From the NCBI GenBank assembly GCA_023249815.1, contig JAHFBX010000004.1, forward strand, positions 2,793 to 27,644: a DNA stretch of 24,852 nt. Direction: 5' to 3'. This document shows positions 7,512 to 15,647 of this stretch, one piece after another; position 1 is the first letter of the stretch, and every line of letters starts with the position of its first letter. The stretch is from Candidatus Eiseniibacteriota bacterium (GTDB lineage: Bacteria; Eisenbacteria; RBG-16-71-46). The notes under the pieces were generated by a model. The model saw only the letters and a list, made by a program, of their open reading frames with translations, had not been told where the DNA came from and made no database searches. Made by a program: the position numbers and the translations under genes.

Positions 7512-7688
7512 CGGCCGTCGTGCCCGCCTCCCAGGGATGTCCCCGCTGATACGCCGGAGGGGGCGACCAGGATGCGGCGGCGCGGGGCGCGGGCGTGCGA
7601 CGACGGCCCGGTCCGGGGAGTGTGGGCGGCCACGACGCACCCCGTCAAGCGTCGATGAACTCGTGGGTTACGTGCGCGCGACCCGCCG

Positions 7689-10600
7689 CTACCGGAGCAG
7701 GCTCACGCGCACGATGGCCGCCCTCGCTCCGCTCCGGGCGCGCACGAGGTACACGCCGGGCGCTGCCCGCCCGCCCGACTCGCTCCTGCCGTCCCAGGGG
7801 AGCGGATGCTCACCCGCCTCGAGCGCCCCGGCGAAGATCGTTCGAATGCGCGCTCCGCGCACGTCGAACACCTCCACGCGCGCCTCCCCGGCCTCCGTCA
7901 GCGCGAGCATGAGGCCGATGCTACCGCGCGCGGGCTCGGGGCCCAGGCTTCGGAGCGCGAAGCGAGGCGGCAGGCGAGGTGCGACCGCGACCGCTTCCAG
8001 GTCCACCTCGAATGGCGCTGAGAGCCAGGTGCCGAGCACGCTGTCGCCACGCCTGGCGACCACCTCGAGCATGGCGCCGGTCGTCGTGTCGGGAGGGATG
8101 AACTCGAAGCGAGGGAGGGTGCCGCCCCCGACCGTGGTCCAGCGCAGGCCCCGATCCGAGGAATACGCCACGGAATAGCCATCCGGTTCGCCGTCGGGCG
8201 GGATCCACGCCAGCCCGATCGCCTCGTGCCCGCGAAAACGCCGCGTCGGCTGCGCCGAACCGAACTTGGGGATGGGCCCGCCCGCCATGTCGGGCTCGGC
8301 GATACTCAACGTGGCGTGCGCCGCGAACCAGCCGCCGACGTCGTACTCCCCGGAGAGCGTCACCGGCCGGCCCTCGCCGCCGGGCACCACCGCCATCACG
8401 TCCACGGCACGAATCGCGACGGACAACCTGCCATCCACCTCGCGCTGCGGCTCGCCCACCGCGGCGACCGGATGGCCATCGAGACGCAGGCTCGCGAGCC
8501 GCACCGCCGAGCCGCCGTCCGGCGGCGAGAGCAGGAAGCGAATGACGGGCGACTCGGACACCGACGCCAGCGCTCCGGGATGGGCTTCACCCGCCTCGTC
8601 GTGCAGTCCCACGTGCATGCCGCACGGTACCGCGAGCAGCGGTTGTTCCACGTCGTTGCTCTGGACACGCACTTCACCCGCGTAGTCCCCGTCGCGATGG
8701 CCGCGCGCGTCGAACGTCACGCGCAGCGTGTCGGCACCGCCCGGCGGCGTGCGCCCGCTCGTACGGTCCAGGCGCAGCCAGTCCTCCTGGAACGACAGCC
8801 TCACGCGCAGCCCAGGGTGTGCGTACCGCACGTTGTACGCCACGCGCAGCCCCACCACGCCGTTCTCGTCCTGGATCCCAACGGTGGCGGCATCGAGCAG
8901 GGCACCCAGTTCCTGGTATTGGTACTCGATTGTCCCGCTCGGCCACAGCAGCACCTGGAACGTGTAGGGCCCGGCTCCCGAGAAGTGCACGGCGTCCTTC
9001 CACTCCACGATGAACTTGCTGCCGTCGTGATGCGCGTAGACACGCCCGGCACCTCGCGCGGCGCGCAGATCGAGGTCGGTCCAGTAAGGCGCCACCAGCG
9101 CGCGCGGCACGCCCTCCGCCGCGTTCGGGAGGTCAGTGTTCACGAGCGAACTGTCGCGGTCCGTGAACGACAGGAAACCGTTCGTGCAGACGTGCACCTG
9201 CGAATAGGAGCGCCCGTAGAACGTGAACGGGAACGGCAGCGACACGGTGGTGCTGGAGTCATCCGCTCCGCCGAACAGTCGGGTGCCCACCCCGGAGATC
9301 TCCTGCCACTCGAACGCCGGTCCGCCGGGCGAGTCGGAGTCCTGCCAGCGGTATCCGAACGCGTCCGGCCCGCCATCCCCGAGCGTGCCCACGCCGGGAC
9401 CCATCGCACCCTTCACCTGCGCGACCGGCGGCGGAACCTCGCTCGCTGCAAGACCCGGTGCCGTGCCGATCAGGCCCTGGTACGCGCTCGCCGTCCACTC
9501 CAGTGTCGCGCCCCCCGAGTTTCGGAGCACAAGCAGGCGTTCCTGGCGGACGGCCGCCTCGTCGAGCGTCGTGGTCGTGGCCGCTTCGAGCCGGGTGGCC
9601 TGGGGCTCGATCTCGGGCGCGGCGCTGCCCACGCCGTGGAGCGGCAGCGTGGCGAGTGGTCGCTGCGGATCGTTGCTCGCGAGCGTGAGCGAGCCGCGAG
9701 ACTCGGCGATCCCGGCCGGCGAGAACGTCACGGGCAGCGTCGCGGCTTCACCGGGCAGCAGTGAGAAACCCGCCCCGGCGACGGTGAACGCGGGGCTGTC
9801 CGTCCGAGCCTCGCGCACGACCAGCGGATCCACGCCGTCGTTGGCGACGGTGAGCTGGAGCGTGTCGCGCGCGCCGGTGAAGTGCGCGCCGAACTCGAGC
9901 GCCGTGGGTGACAGCACGAGGTGCGGGGCGCCGGTGACCGCGAGCGATACGGCCACGGTCGTGTCGGCGGCCGCGGGATCGTTCGTGAGGAGCCGGACGC
10001 GTCCGTGATACTCGCCCGAGGCGAGTCCCGCCGCGTCCATTCGGAGCCGCACGCTCTGGCGTCCGCCGGCGGGGACGAACCCCGAGGACGGCTCCACCGC
10101 GAGCCATTGGCGAAGCGGCACGATCCGCACCGCGAGGCCATCCCGCACGTACGCCTGATTGAACGCCACGAGCAGTCCGACCGTTCGCGTCGTGTCCTGG
10201 ATTCCCACCGTGGCCGCCGAGGTGGTTCCGGTCATCGAACGGTACTGGAAGCGGATCTCGCCCGACGGATAGAGGATGCACTGGAACGTCATCACGGACT
10301 GGACGTCGTTGAAGCGCGACACTCCCTCCCAGCTCATGACGCAGCGCGTGCCGTCGTAGTGCAGGAATGCGCGATCCACACCCGACCCCAAGTGGAGGTC
10401 GTCCCAGAACACGGCGATCAGGTTGCGAGGGCCCTTGCTCGAGGGCAGCCCGGTGTTGATGAAGTTCGGGCCCTCGTTGCCGAACTCGAGGTAGCCGTTC
10501 GTGCACAGCCGCACCTGCGTGAAACGCCGTCCATAGAACGGGAAGCTGAACCCCAGCGGCACGTGCTCCGACACGGCCTCGTCTCCCGAGAGCGCCACGG

Positions 10601-12515
10601 CGTACTCCGGTCGCGCGATGTCCACCCATTGGTAGACGGGGCCACCGGGCTCCGACGAGTCCGCCCAGCGATAGCCGAACGCATCGGGTCCTCCGGTGGC
10701 GCTCATCTGTGGCTCGCGTACGGGTCCATCGCTGCCCTTGGCCAGCTCCTCCGCGGGCCACGACTGCTGCGCGAGCCCGAAGTCGAGTTCGGGCGGCGGA
10801 CTCTCCCATTCGAGCGTGCCGGGTGAGTCGTTCTGGAGCTCCACGTCGCGCTCCACGAGCTCGCCGGTGTTGGCGGCCGCGGCCACCGCCTGCGGGGAGA
10901 GCGCCAGCGTGGGCGGGCCGAGCGTCGTGCCGGTGGCGACATTCGAGAGCGAGCCGGGATTGCCGAACTCGTCACGCGCGAGCATGGCGAACCAGTAGGT
11001 CGTGCGATTCTCAAGGCCGCGCACGCGGCGAGATTCGCTGCTGCCGGCGAGGTGTGGCGCGGTCGCGGTCACCAGCCTTGAGGAAGCGAACGTCTCGGGC
11101 GTGATCGGCTCGGTCGCGACGCGTAGTTCGTACCGGCTCGCCGTCCCCGCGCTGCCGTCGTCTCCGGTCGCGGTCCACGCGAGGTCCAGCGAGTTGGAAC
11201 CCGCCGAGGTCACCGCCAGGTCCGCGATCCCTCCCGGCGGCACGCTGTCCGGATCGGCGGCGGCGAGTTCGAGGTTCAGCCGGCCGCCCGAGACGCAGCG
11301 GCCCGCGAGGCCCGGCAGCGGGTCCGAGAAACGCAGGAGCCGGGACTTCACCTCGGCCGCAGGCATCGCCGGGAAGCGGCCCATCAGGAACGCGCAGGCG
11401 CCCGCGACGTGCGGCGAGGCCATGCTCGTGCCCGACAGCAGGCGGTAGTTGTCGCCCATCGCGGTGGACAGGATGTCCACGCCCGGCGCCGCGAGGTCCA
11501 CGCTCGTCAAGCCGTAGTTCGAGAACGACGCCAACTGATCGGCGTGATCCGTGGCGGCCACCGACACGATGCAATCGGAGCCGAGCGCGCTCGGGTATTG
11601 CGGGTGGAGGTCGGTGTCGGAGCGCGCGTTTCCCGCCGCCGCCACGAACAGCTGGCCGGCCGCGCCCGCGGCGTCGATGGCGTCCTCGAGCGCGCGTGAA
11701 TAGAGCGCGCCGCCCCACGAGTTGTTCGTGAGCCGTACGCCGAGCCGCGTCGCGTACTCGAGCGCTTCCACGGCCGCGGACGTGGGGCCGCTGCCCGTGG
11801 AACCGAGGAACTTGAGCACGACGATCTTCGCCCGCCACACCACGCCGGTGACGCCGATGCCATTGTTCCCAACGGCGGCGATCGTGCCCGTCGTGTGCGT
11901 GCCGTGGCCGTTGTCGTCGCGCGGGTCGCCGTCGTGGTTCAGGAAATCATAGCCATGCACGTCGTCCACGTAGCCGTTGCCGTCGTCGTCCACGCCGTTC
12001 CCCGGCACCTCCCCCGGGTTGGTCCAGATGTTCGCCGCAAGGTCCGGGTGGTCGTACTGCGCGCCTGTGTCGATGTTGCCGATCAGGAGCGCGGGTTCGC
12101 CGGTGAAGCGCTCCCACGCCGCTTCCGCGTGGATGTCGGAACCGGCGAGTCCGCCGGTCTGCCCGGAGTTGTGGAAGCCCCACTGCTCGGGATAGAGGGC
12201 GTCGTCCGGAGTGCGGTCGATGCTCCAGAGATAGTTGGGCTCGGCGTACTCGACGCGTGTGTCGAGGGCCAGGCGTGCGACGGCCTCCTCCACCGACACG
12301 CCGTCCACACGCAATCGCTCGAGGCCGGCGAGATGGAAGCTGGCGAGGCGCTCGGCTCCCAACCCCTCCATCGCCTGCGCCCGCGCGGAAGCGAGCGTGC
12401 GGGGCTTCCAGCGCACGAGCAGTTCGCCTGGCACGTGGTCGCTGGCTCCGGCGGCCGAGCCCATGAGCAACGCGAGCGCGGCCCCCGCGAGAAGTTGACG
12501 GAAGGTGATGGACAT
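7689..12515 (-). CDS. Secreted multidomain subtilisin-like (S8) serine protease
   Basis: The 1608-residue exported protease has a signal peptide (1-24), an I9-type propeptide (about 28-96) and a subtilase domain (about 105-420). The triad is Asp149 (GNIDTG), His204 (DNGHGTH) and Ser364 (SGTSMASPHVAG), with Asn296 as oxyanion residue and a calcium-type loop NGVDDDGNGYVDD. Then come a fibronectin III domain (about 425-530), a ~310-residue module present twice (about 552-862 and 988-1303), an ASPM/SPD-2/Hydin-type Ig domain between them (864-965), a divergent region, and a FlgD-Ig-like tail (about 1520-1608; VEVFDVRGARIR, LPWDGRSESGG). It probably degrades extracellular protein or matures surface proteins. 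I chose the ATG at 12515 because the signal peptide begins there; an AGGAG lies very close (2 nt). The 36 codons upstream lack secretory character. Confidence 0.92.
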   Translation of the reverse strand: MSITFRQLLAGAALALLMGSAAGASDHVPGELLVRWKPRTLASARAQAMEGLGAERLASFHLAGLERLRVDGVSVEEAVARLALDTRVEYAEPNYLWSIDRTPDDALYPEQWGFHNSGQTGGLAGSDIHAEAAWERFTGEPALLIGNIDTGAQYDHPDLAANIWTNPGEVPGNGVDDDGNGYVDDVHGYDFLNHDGDPRDDNGHGTHTTGTIAAVGNNGIGVTGVVWRAKIVVLKFLGSTGSGPTSAAVEALEYATRLGVRLTNNSWGGALYSRALEDAIDAAGAAGQLFVAAAGNARSDTDLHPQYPSALGSDCIVSVAATDHADQLASFSNYGLTSVDLAAPGVDILSTAMGDNYRLLSGTSMASPHVAGACAFLMGRFPAMPAAEVKSRLLRFSDPLPGLAGRCVSGGRLNLELAAADPDSVPPGGIADLAVTSAGSNSLDLAWTATGDDGSAGTASRYELRVATEPITPETFASSRLVTATAPHLAGSSESRRVRGLENRTTYWFAMLARDEFGNPGSLSNVATGTTLGPPTLALSPQAVAAAANTGELVERDVELQNDSPGTLEWESPPPELDFGLAQQSWPAEELAKGSDGPVREPQMSATGGPDAFGYRWADSSEPGGPVYQWVDIARPEYAVALSGDEAVSEHVPLGFSFPFYGRRFTQVRLCTNGYLEFGNEGPNFINTGLPSSKGPRNLIAVFWDDLHLGSGVDRAFLHYDGTRCVMSWEGVSRFNDVQSVMTFQCILYPSGEIRFQYRSMTGTTSAATVGIQDTTRTVGLLVAFNQAYVRDGLAVRIVPLRQWLAVEPSSGFVPAGGRQSVRLRMDAAGLASGEYHGRVRLLTNDPAAADTTVAVSLAVTGAPHLVLSPTALEFGAHFTGARDTLQLTVANDGVDPLVVREARTDSPAFTVAGAGFSLLPGEAATLPVTFSPAGIAESRGSLTLASNDPQRPLATLPLHGVGSAAPEIEPQATRLEAATTTTLDEAAVRQERLLVLRNSGGATLEWTASAYQGLIGTAPGLAASEVPPPVAQVKGAMGPGVGTLGDGGPDAFGYRWQDSDSPGGPAFEWQEISGVGTRLFGGADDSSTTVSLPFPFTFYGRSYSQVHVCTNGFLSFTDRDSSLVNTDLPNAAEGVPRALVAPYWTDLDLRAARGAGRVYAHHDGSKFIVEWKDAVHFSGAGPYTFQVLLWPSGTIEYQYQELGALLDAATVGIQDENGVVGLRVAYNVRYAHPGLRVRLSFQEDWLRLDRTSGRTPPGGADTLRVTFDARGHRDGDYAGEVRVQSNDVEQPLLAVPCGMHVGLHDEAGEAHPGALASVSESPVIRFLLSPPDGGSAVRLASLRLDGHPVAAVGEPQREVDGRLSVAIRAVDVMAVVPGGEGRPVTLSGEYDVGGWFAAHATLSIAEPDMAGGPIPKFGSAQPTRRFRGHEAIGLAWIPPDGEPDGYSVAYSSDRGLRWTTVGGGTLPRFEFIPPDTTTGAMLEVVARRGDSVLGTWLSAPFEVDLEAVAVAPRLPPRFALRSLGPEPARGSIGLMLALTEAGEARVEVFDVRGARIRTIFAGALEAGEHPLPWDGRSESGGRAAPGVYLVRARSGARAAIVRVSLLR
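8607..10862 (-). repeat. Internal duplication in the protease gene (two ~310-residue modules)
   Basis: Protein residues 552-862 and 988-1303 share the same order of motifs. These are a TLEW strand, GPDAFGYRW.DS..PGGP, PFPFYGRxxxQVxxCTNGxLxF, NTxLP, an acidic WxDL, a C-terminal LYPSGxIxxQY, ATVGIQD and a BACON-like end with GGxxxxRxxxDAxGxxxGxYxGxVRxxxND. The copies are about 40% identical by eye, which indicates an old duplication. Confidence 0.75.
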
Positions 12516-12745
12516 CACTCCTGCTTCGCGGACGCTCCACCCGCGCTGCGAGCGCGATCCCTCGCATGGAATCCCGACCGCCGGATGGAAGGGCCCGCGC
12601 CTAGGCCCCGGTGACCGGAGCATAGCCTGTCCCGCCCGCCACTCGCGAGCGGGAGGAGCTCGAGCCGGCCGACGCGACGGTCAAATCGACGGCGACGGAG
12701 AGCTCAGAACGAGATCAACTGGACAATCCGTCTTCATGGGAGAGC

Positions 12746-13132
12746 TTAGTGGCTGCCCCTCGTGGCGCGCTTCCGGCCCGGCTTCTGGTAGCGGGCCATG
12801 ACGCGCGTGGTGATGCCGCCGCGCACGTTGAACAGGCCGATCACCTTGAGCTCGCGCGGCTTCATGGCGCGCACGAGGTCGTCCAGGATCGTGTTCGTGA
12901 CCTGTTCAAAGAAATGCCCCTCGTTCCGGAACGACCACAGGTAGAGCTTGAGCGACTTGAGCTCCACGCACAGCCGGTCCGGTACGTAGCGCACGACGAT
13001 GGTGCCGAAGTCGGGTTGGCCCGTGACTGGGCACAGCGCCGTGTACTCCGGGCATTCGTGCCGGATCCAGTAGTCGCGGCCCGGGGCGGGGTTCTTGAAC
13101 GTGACCAGGTCACGCGACGGCTTCGAGGGCAT
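12746..13132 (-). CDS. queF: NADPH-dependent preQ0 reductase (7-cyano-7-deazaguanine reductase)
   Basis: The 128-residue cytoplasmic enzyme reduces the nitrile of preQ0 to the amine preQ1, a late step in making queuosine for the wobble base of GUN-anticodon tRNAs. It is the short, single-domain (B. subtilis-like) type. The catalytic cysteine is Cys34 in ALCPVTGQPDFG with Asp41 after it, and the family motif ELKSLKLYLWSFRNEGHFFE (57-76) is intact, followed by LKVIGLFNVRGGI. The ATG at 13132 has GGAG 6 nt upstream and gives the usual length; 46 upstream in-frame codons are non-coding in style. It is divergent from miaB, another tRNA modification gene. The other queuosine genes (queC, queD, queE, tgt) are not in the window. 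Confidence 0.95.
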   Translation of the reverse strand: MPSKPSRDLVTFKNPAPGRDYWIRHECPEYTALCPVTGQPDFGTIVVRYVPDRLCVELKSLKLYLWSFRNEGHFFEQVTNTILDDLVRAMKPRELKVIGLFNVRGGITTRVMARYQKPGRKRATRGSH

Positions 13133-13157
13133 GGCACTCTCCGCTGGTGGACCGCGC

Positions 13158-13186
13158 AGTGTGTGGCGCGCGCGCAGGTGGGTCAA
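13158..13186 (-). promoter_or_regulatory. Possible queF promoter
   Basis: TTGACC (13186-13181, 5 of 6 to the -35 consensus), a 17-nt spacer and CACACT (13163-13158, 3 of 6) lie about 25 nt before the queF ATG on the minus strand. Confidence 0.35.
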
Positions 13187-13277
13187 CCACGGAGCCCCGA
13201 GCCGACGCCCACGTCGATCGCCGACCGGACGCGTCGCGCACGCAACCCTAGGCTCGCGCGCCGCCGACACCGCGTGC

Positions 13278-13283
13278 TACCGT
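13278..13283 (+). promoter_or_regulatory. -10-like box (TACCGT) before miaB
   Basis: TACCGT ends 10 nt before the miaB ATG, and there is no Shine-Dalgarno sequence. This fits a leaderless or nearly leaderless transcript. A second TANNNT (TAGGCT, 13249-13254) lies upstream; neither has a clear -35. Confidence 0.4.
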
Positions 13284-13293
13284 TCGTGCCCGG

Positions 13294-14640
13294 ATGAAAC
13301 GCGTGTTCCTCGAAACCTACGGCTGCCAGATGAACGTGGCGGACTCCGAGCTCATGGCCGGCGTGCTGGAGCGCGCTGGCATGGAGCTGGTGGAGAGCGC
13401 CGAGGACGCCGACGCCGTCATCCTCAACACGTGCGCCATCCGGGAGCACGCCGAGCAGCGCGTGCTCGGCCGGCTCGGCGAGTTCGCGAATCTCAAGTCG
13501 CGCAATCCCGACCTGATCGTGGGCGTGGCCGGCTGCATGGCGCAGCATCTGCGCGCGCGCCTGCTGGACAAGAAACGCGTGCTGGACCTGGTCGTGGGCC
13601 CGGACGGCTACCGGAACCTGCCCGAACTGCTGCGGCGCGCGGCCCAGCTCCCCACGGCCGAGGTGCGGCTCGACCGCGACGAGACGTACGGCGACCTGGA
13701 ACCCAAGCGACATGGCGGTGTGCGTGCCTGGGTCACCGTGCAGCGAGGCTGCGACAAGTTCTGCACGTATTGCGTCGTGCCCTACACGCGCGGCCGCGAA
13801 CGGAGCCTGCCGCTCGCCGATCTCGTCCGACAGGTCGAGCAGGCCGCGGCGCAGGGGTTTCGCGAGATCGTGTTCCTCGGCCAGACGGTGAACAGCTATC
13901 ACGACGGTGCGCATGACTTCGCCGACCTGCTTCGGGCCACGAACGACGTGCACGGCGTGCTCCGCATCCGCTACACGTCGCCGCACCCGAGCGACATGAG
14001 CGAACGCGTGCTGGACGCCATGACGACGTGCCAGAAGGTCATGCCGCACGTCCACCTGCCGCTCCAGAGCGGTTCCGATCGGGTGCTCGCGGCGATGGAG
14101 CGGAGCTACACGCTCGCGCAGTACCGGACCCTGCTCGCGCGCATCCGTCAACGCATTCCCGGCGTCGCGGTGAGCACCGACATCATCGTGGGCTTTCCCG
14201 GCGAGACGCTCGAGGATTTCGCGGCGACCCAGGCGTTCCTCGCGGAAGCGCGATACGACAGCGCGTTCCTGTTCAAGTACTCGGCGCGGCCCGACACCAA
14301 GGCGTACCGGTTGCGCGAGACCGTGGACGACGACGAGAAGGGCCGCCGACTCCAGTCGCTGATCGACCAGCAGCATGGCATCTCGGGTGAGATCATGGAC
14401 GGCTGGCTTGGCCGCGAGGTCGAGGTACTGGTGGACGGCCCCTCCTGGCGCGGAAAGGGCGCTCGCGAACCCCAGCTCCATGGCAAGAGCCGCGAGTTCA
14501 AGACCGTCGTGTGGTCGGACGACGGTGCCCTGCCCGGGACGTTGCGCCGCGTGCGCGTCGTGGGCGCAACGCCCGTCACGCTGCTCGGCGAATCCCTTGC
14601 CGTGCCGCGCCCCGAGCCGCTCGTCACGCTCAGCGCCTGA
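13294..14640 (+). CDS. miaB: tRNA-2-methylthio-N6-dimethylallyladenosine synthase
   Basis: The 448-residue radical-SAM methylthiotransferase adds the methylthio group to i6A37 next to the anticodon of tRNAs reading UNN codons. The N-terminal MTTase domain holds the three cysteines for the auxiliary 4Fe-4S cluster: Cys11 (TYGCQMN), Cys47 (NTCAIREHAEQ) and Cys81 (AGCMAQ). The radical-SAM cluster is CDKFCTYC (Cys153, 157, 160), followed by VVPYTRGRE, HLPLQSGSD and STDIIVGFPGET. A TRAM RNA-binding domain closes the protein (about 378-440). NTCAIREHAEQ and VPYTRGRE favour MiaB over RimO or MtaB. No Shine-Dalgarno is present; a TANNNT box suggests leaderless expression. It ends 6 bp from the stop of the convergent ROK kinase gene. 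Confidence 0.96.
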   Translation: MKRVFLETYGCQMNVADSELMAGVLERAGMELVESAEDADAVILNTCAIREHAEQRVLGRLGEFANLKSRNPDLIVGVAGCMAQHLRARLLDKKRVLDLVVGPDGYRNLPELLRRAAQLPTAEVRLDRDETYGDLEPKRHGGVRAWVTVQRGCDKFCTYCVVPYTRGRERSLPLADLVRQVEQAAAQGFREIVFLGQTVNSYHDGAHDFADLLRATNDVHGVLRIRYTSPHPSDMSERVLDAMTTCQKVMPHVHLPLQSGSDRVLAAMERSYTLAQYRTLLARIRQRIPGVAVSTDIIVGFPGETLEDFAATQAFLAEARYDSAFLFKYSARPDTKAYRLRETVDDDEKGRRLQSLIDQQHGISGEIMDGWLGREVEVLVDGPSWRGKGAREPQLHGKSREFKTVVWSDDGALPGTLRRVRVVGATPVTLLGESLAVPRPEPLVTLSA

Positions 14641-14646
14641 GCGTCG

Positions 14647-15567
14647 TCACGTCGTGTCCGGTCGCTGCGCCTGCCAGGCCTGGAGGCCCGCGCCGATGAC
14701 CCCAGCCTGCTCGCCGAGTGCCGCCGGGACAAGCTTCAATCCCTTTCGGTGCGAGGCGAGCGTGTAGCGGACGAGCGCCTTCTCGAGCGGGGCGAACAGT
14801 CGCGCTCCCGCCTGCGCCACGCCGCCCCCGATCACGAGGACATCCGGGTTCAAGAGCTGGGTGGCTGCGCCGAGCATGCGCGCGAGATGATCCACCATGC
14901 GCTCGATCGCGGCGGCCGCACGCGGGTCGTCGGAGTCGAACACGTCGCGGGCGTTCGTCACTTGGAGCCCGGCTTCACGCGCCCTGGCCACCAGCCCGGA
15001 GCCGCTCGCCATGGGCTCGGCGCAGCCCACGACGCCGCATCCACAGGCCGGCCCGGTGCTCCCGAGCGGCGTGTGGCCGATCTCGCCGGCGCCCCCGAAC
15101 GCGCCCTTCAAGACGCGTCCGTCCACGACGATGCCGCAACCGACGCCGGTGCCCACGGTGACGGTGAGCGACAGGTGCGCGCCGCGCGCCGCGCCGACAC
15201 GGTGCTCGGCGAGCGCCGCGCAATTGGCATCGTTGTCGATGACGACGCGCCGCCCGAGTGCCAGCTCGAGCCTCGATCGCATCGGAAACTCGGGCGGCAA
15301 CGACAGGTGGGGTGTGCGATCCACGATGATGCCGGTCCCGGGCTCGATGACGCCCGGAGAGCCGAACCCCGCGGGCCCCGAGCGTGCCTCGCCCCCGGCC
15401 TCGGCCGCCGCCGCGGCGTCAGCGATGGCGGCGAACAGCGCTGACTCGCCCAGCGCGGCGCGCGAGGGAAGACGTGAGAATGCGCGCACTCCGCCGTCGG
15501 CGGAGACGCGCGCCACCTTGAGATCGGTGCCACCCAGGTCGAACGCGAGTACGGAAGTGCCGGGCAT
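14647..15567 (-). CDS. ROK-family sugar kinase (probable glucokinase)
   Basis: The 306-residue cytoplasmic enzyme would phosphorylate a hexose such as glucose, or N-acetylmannosamine, with ATP. It has the phosphate-binding loop FDLGGTDLK (Asp10-Thr14), the catalytic Asp113 in IDNDANCAALAE, the second ATP motif TVTVGTGVGCGIVVDG, and the ROK zinc site GEIGHTPLG…CGCGVVGCAE (His165, Cys175, Cys177, Cys182). The C-terminal NPDVLVIGGGVA is also typical. Length is normal for a kinase, and no DNA-binding domain precedes it, so it is not a ROK repressor. The substrate cannot be told from sequence by eye. It is convergent with miaB and divergent from the penicillin-acylase-family gene. It has no Shine-Dalgarno; TAGCGT lies 6 nt before the ATG. 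Confidence 0.9.
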   Translation of the reverse strand: MPGTSVLAFDLGGTDLKVARVSADGGVRAFSRLPSRAALGESALFAAIADAAAAAEAGGEARSGPAGFGSPGVIEPGTGIIVDRTPHLSLPPEFPMRSRLELALGRRVVIDNDANCAALAEHRVGAARGAHLSLTVTVGTGVGCGIVVDGRVLKGAFGGAGEIGHTPLGSTGPACGCGVVGCAEPMASGSGLVARAREAGLQVTNARDVFDSDDPRAAAAIERMVDHLARMLGAATQLLNPDVLVIGGGVAQAGARLFAPLEKALVRYTLASHRKGLKLVPAALGEQAGVIGAGLQAWQAQRPDTT

Positions 15568-15573
15568 GGCCGC

Positions 15574-15603
15574 ACGCTAGCGGTTGGTGTTCACGGCTGG
15601 CAA
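15574..15603 (-). promoter_or_regulatory. Promoter of the ROK kinase gene, leaderless type
   Basis: On the minus strand TTGCCA (15603-15598, 5 of 6) and TAGCGT (15579-15574) are separated by 18 nt, and the box ends 6 nt before the ATG at 15567. Transcription would begin at about the start codon. This is the best promoter match in the window. Confidence 0.55.
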
Positions 15604-15633
15604 GGACATGGACGATGGCAGGCGCGGCGGTGC

Positions 15634-15639
15634 TAGGCT
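15634..15639 (+). promoter_or_regulatory. -10-like box (TAGGCT) before the penicillin-acylase-family gene
   Basis: TAGGCT ends 8 nt before the ATG at 15648. It favours that start over the in-frame ATG at 15615, which would lie upstream of the box. A loose -35 (TGGACG, 15609-15614) is 19 nt away. Confidence 0.45.
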
Positions 15640-15647
15640 GCGTCACC

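Noticed and set aside
12516..12623. Longer start for the protease gene (ATG at 12623)
   Set aside because: It would put 36 polar, Arg/Pro-rich residues before a normal signal peptide, and the codon overlaps a -10-like TATGCT.
13133..13270. Longer start for queF
   Set aside because: The 46 added residues are absent from the family and Arg-rich; the ATG at 13132 has a Shine-Dalgarno and gives the usual length.
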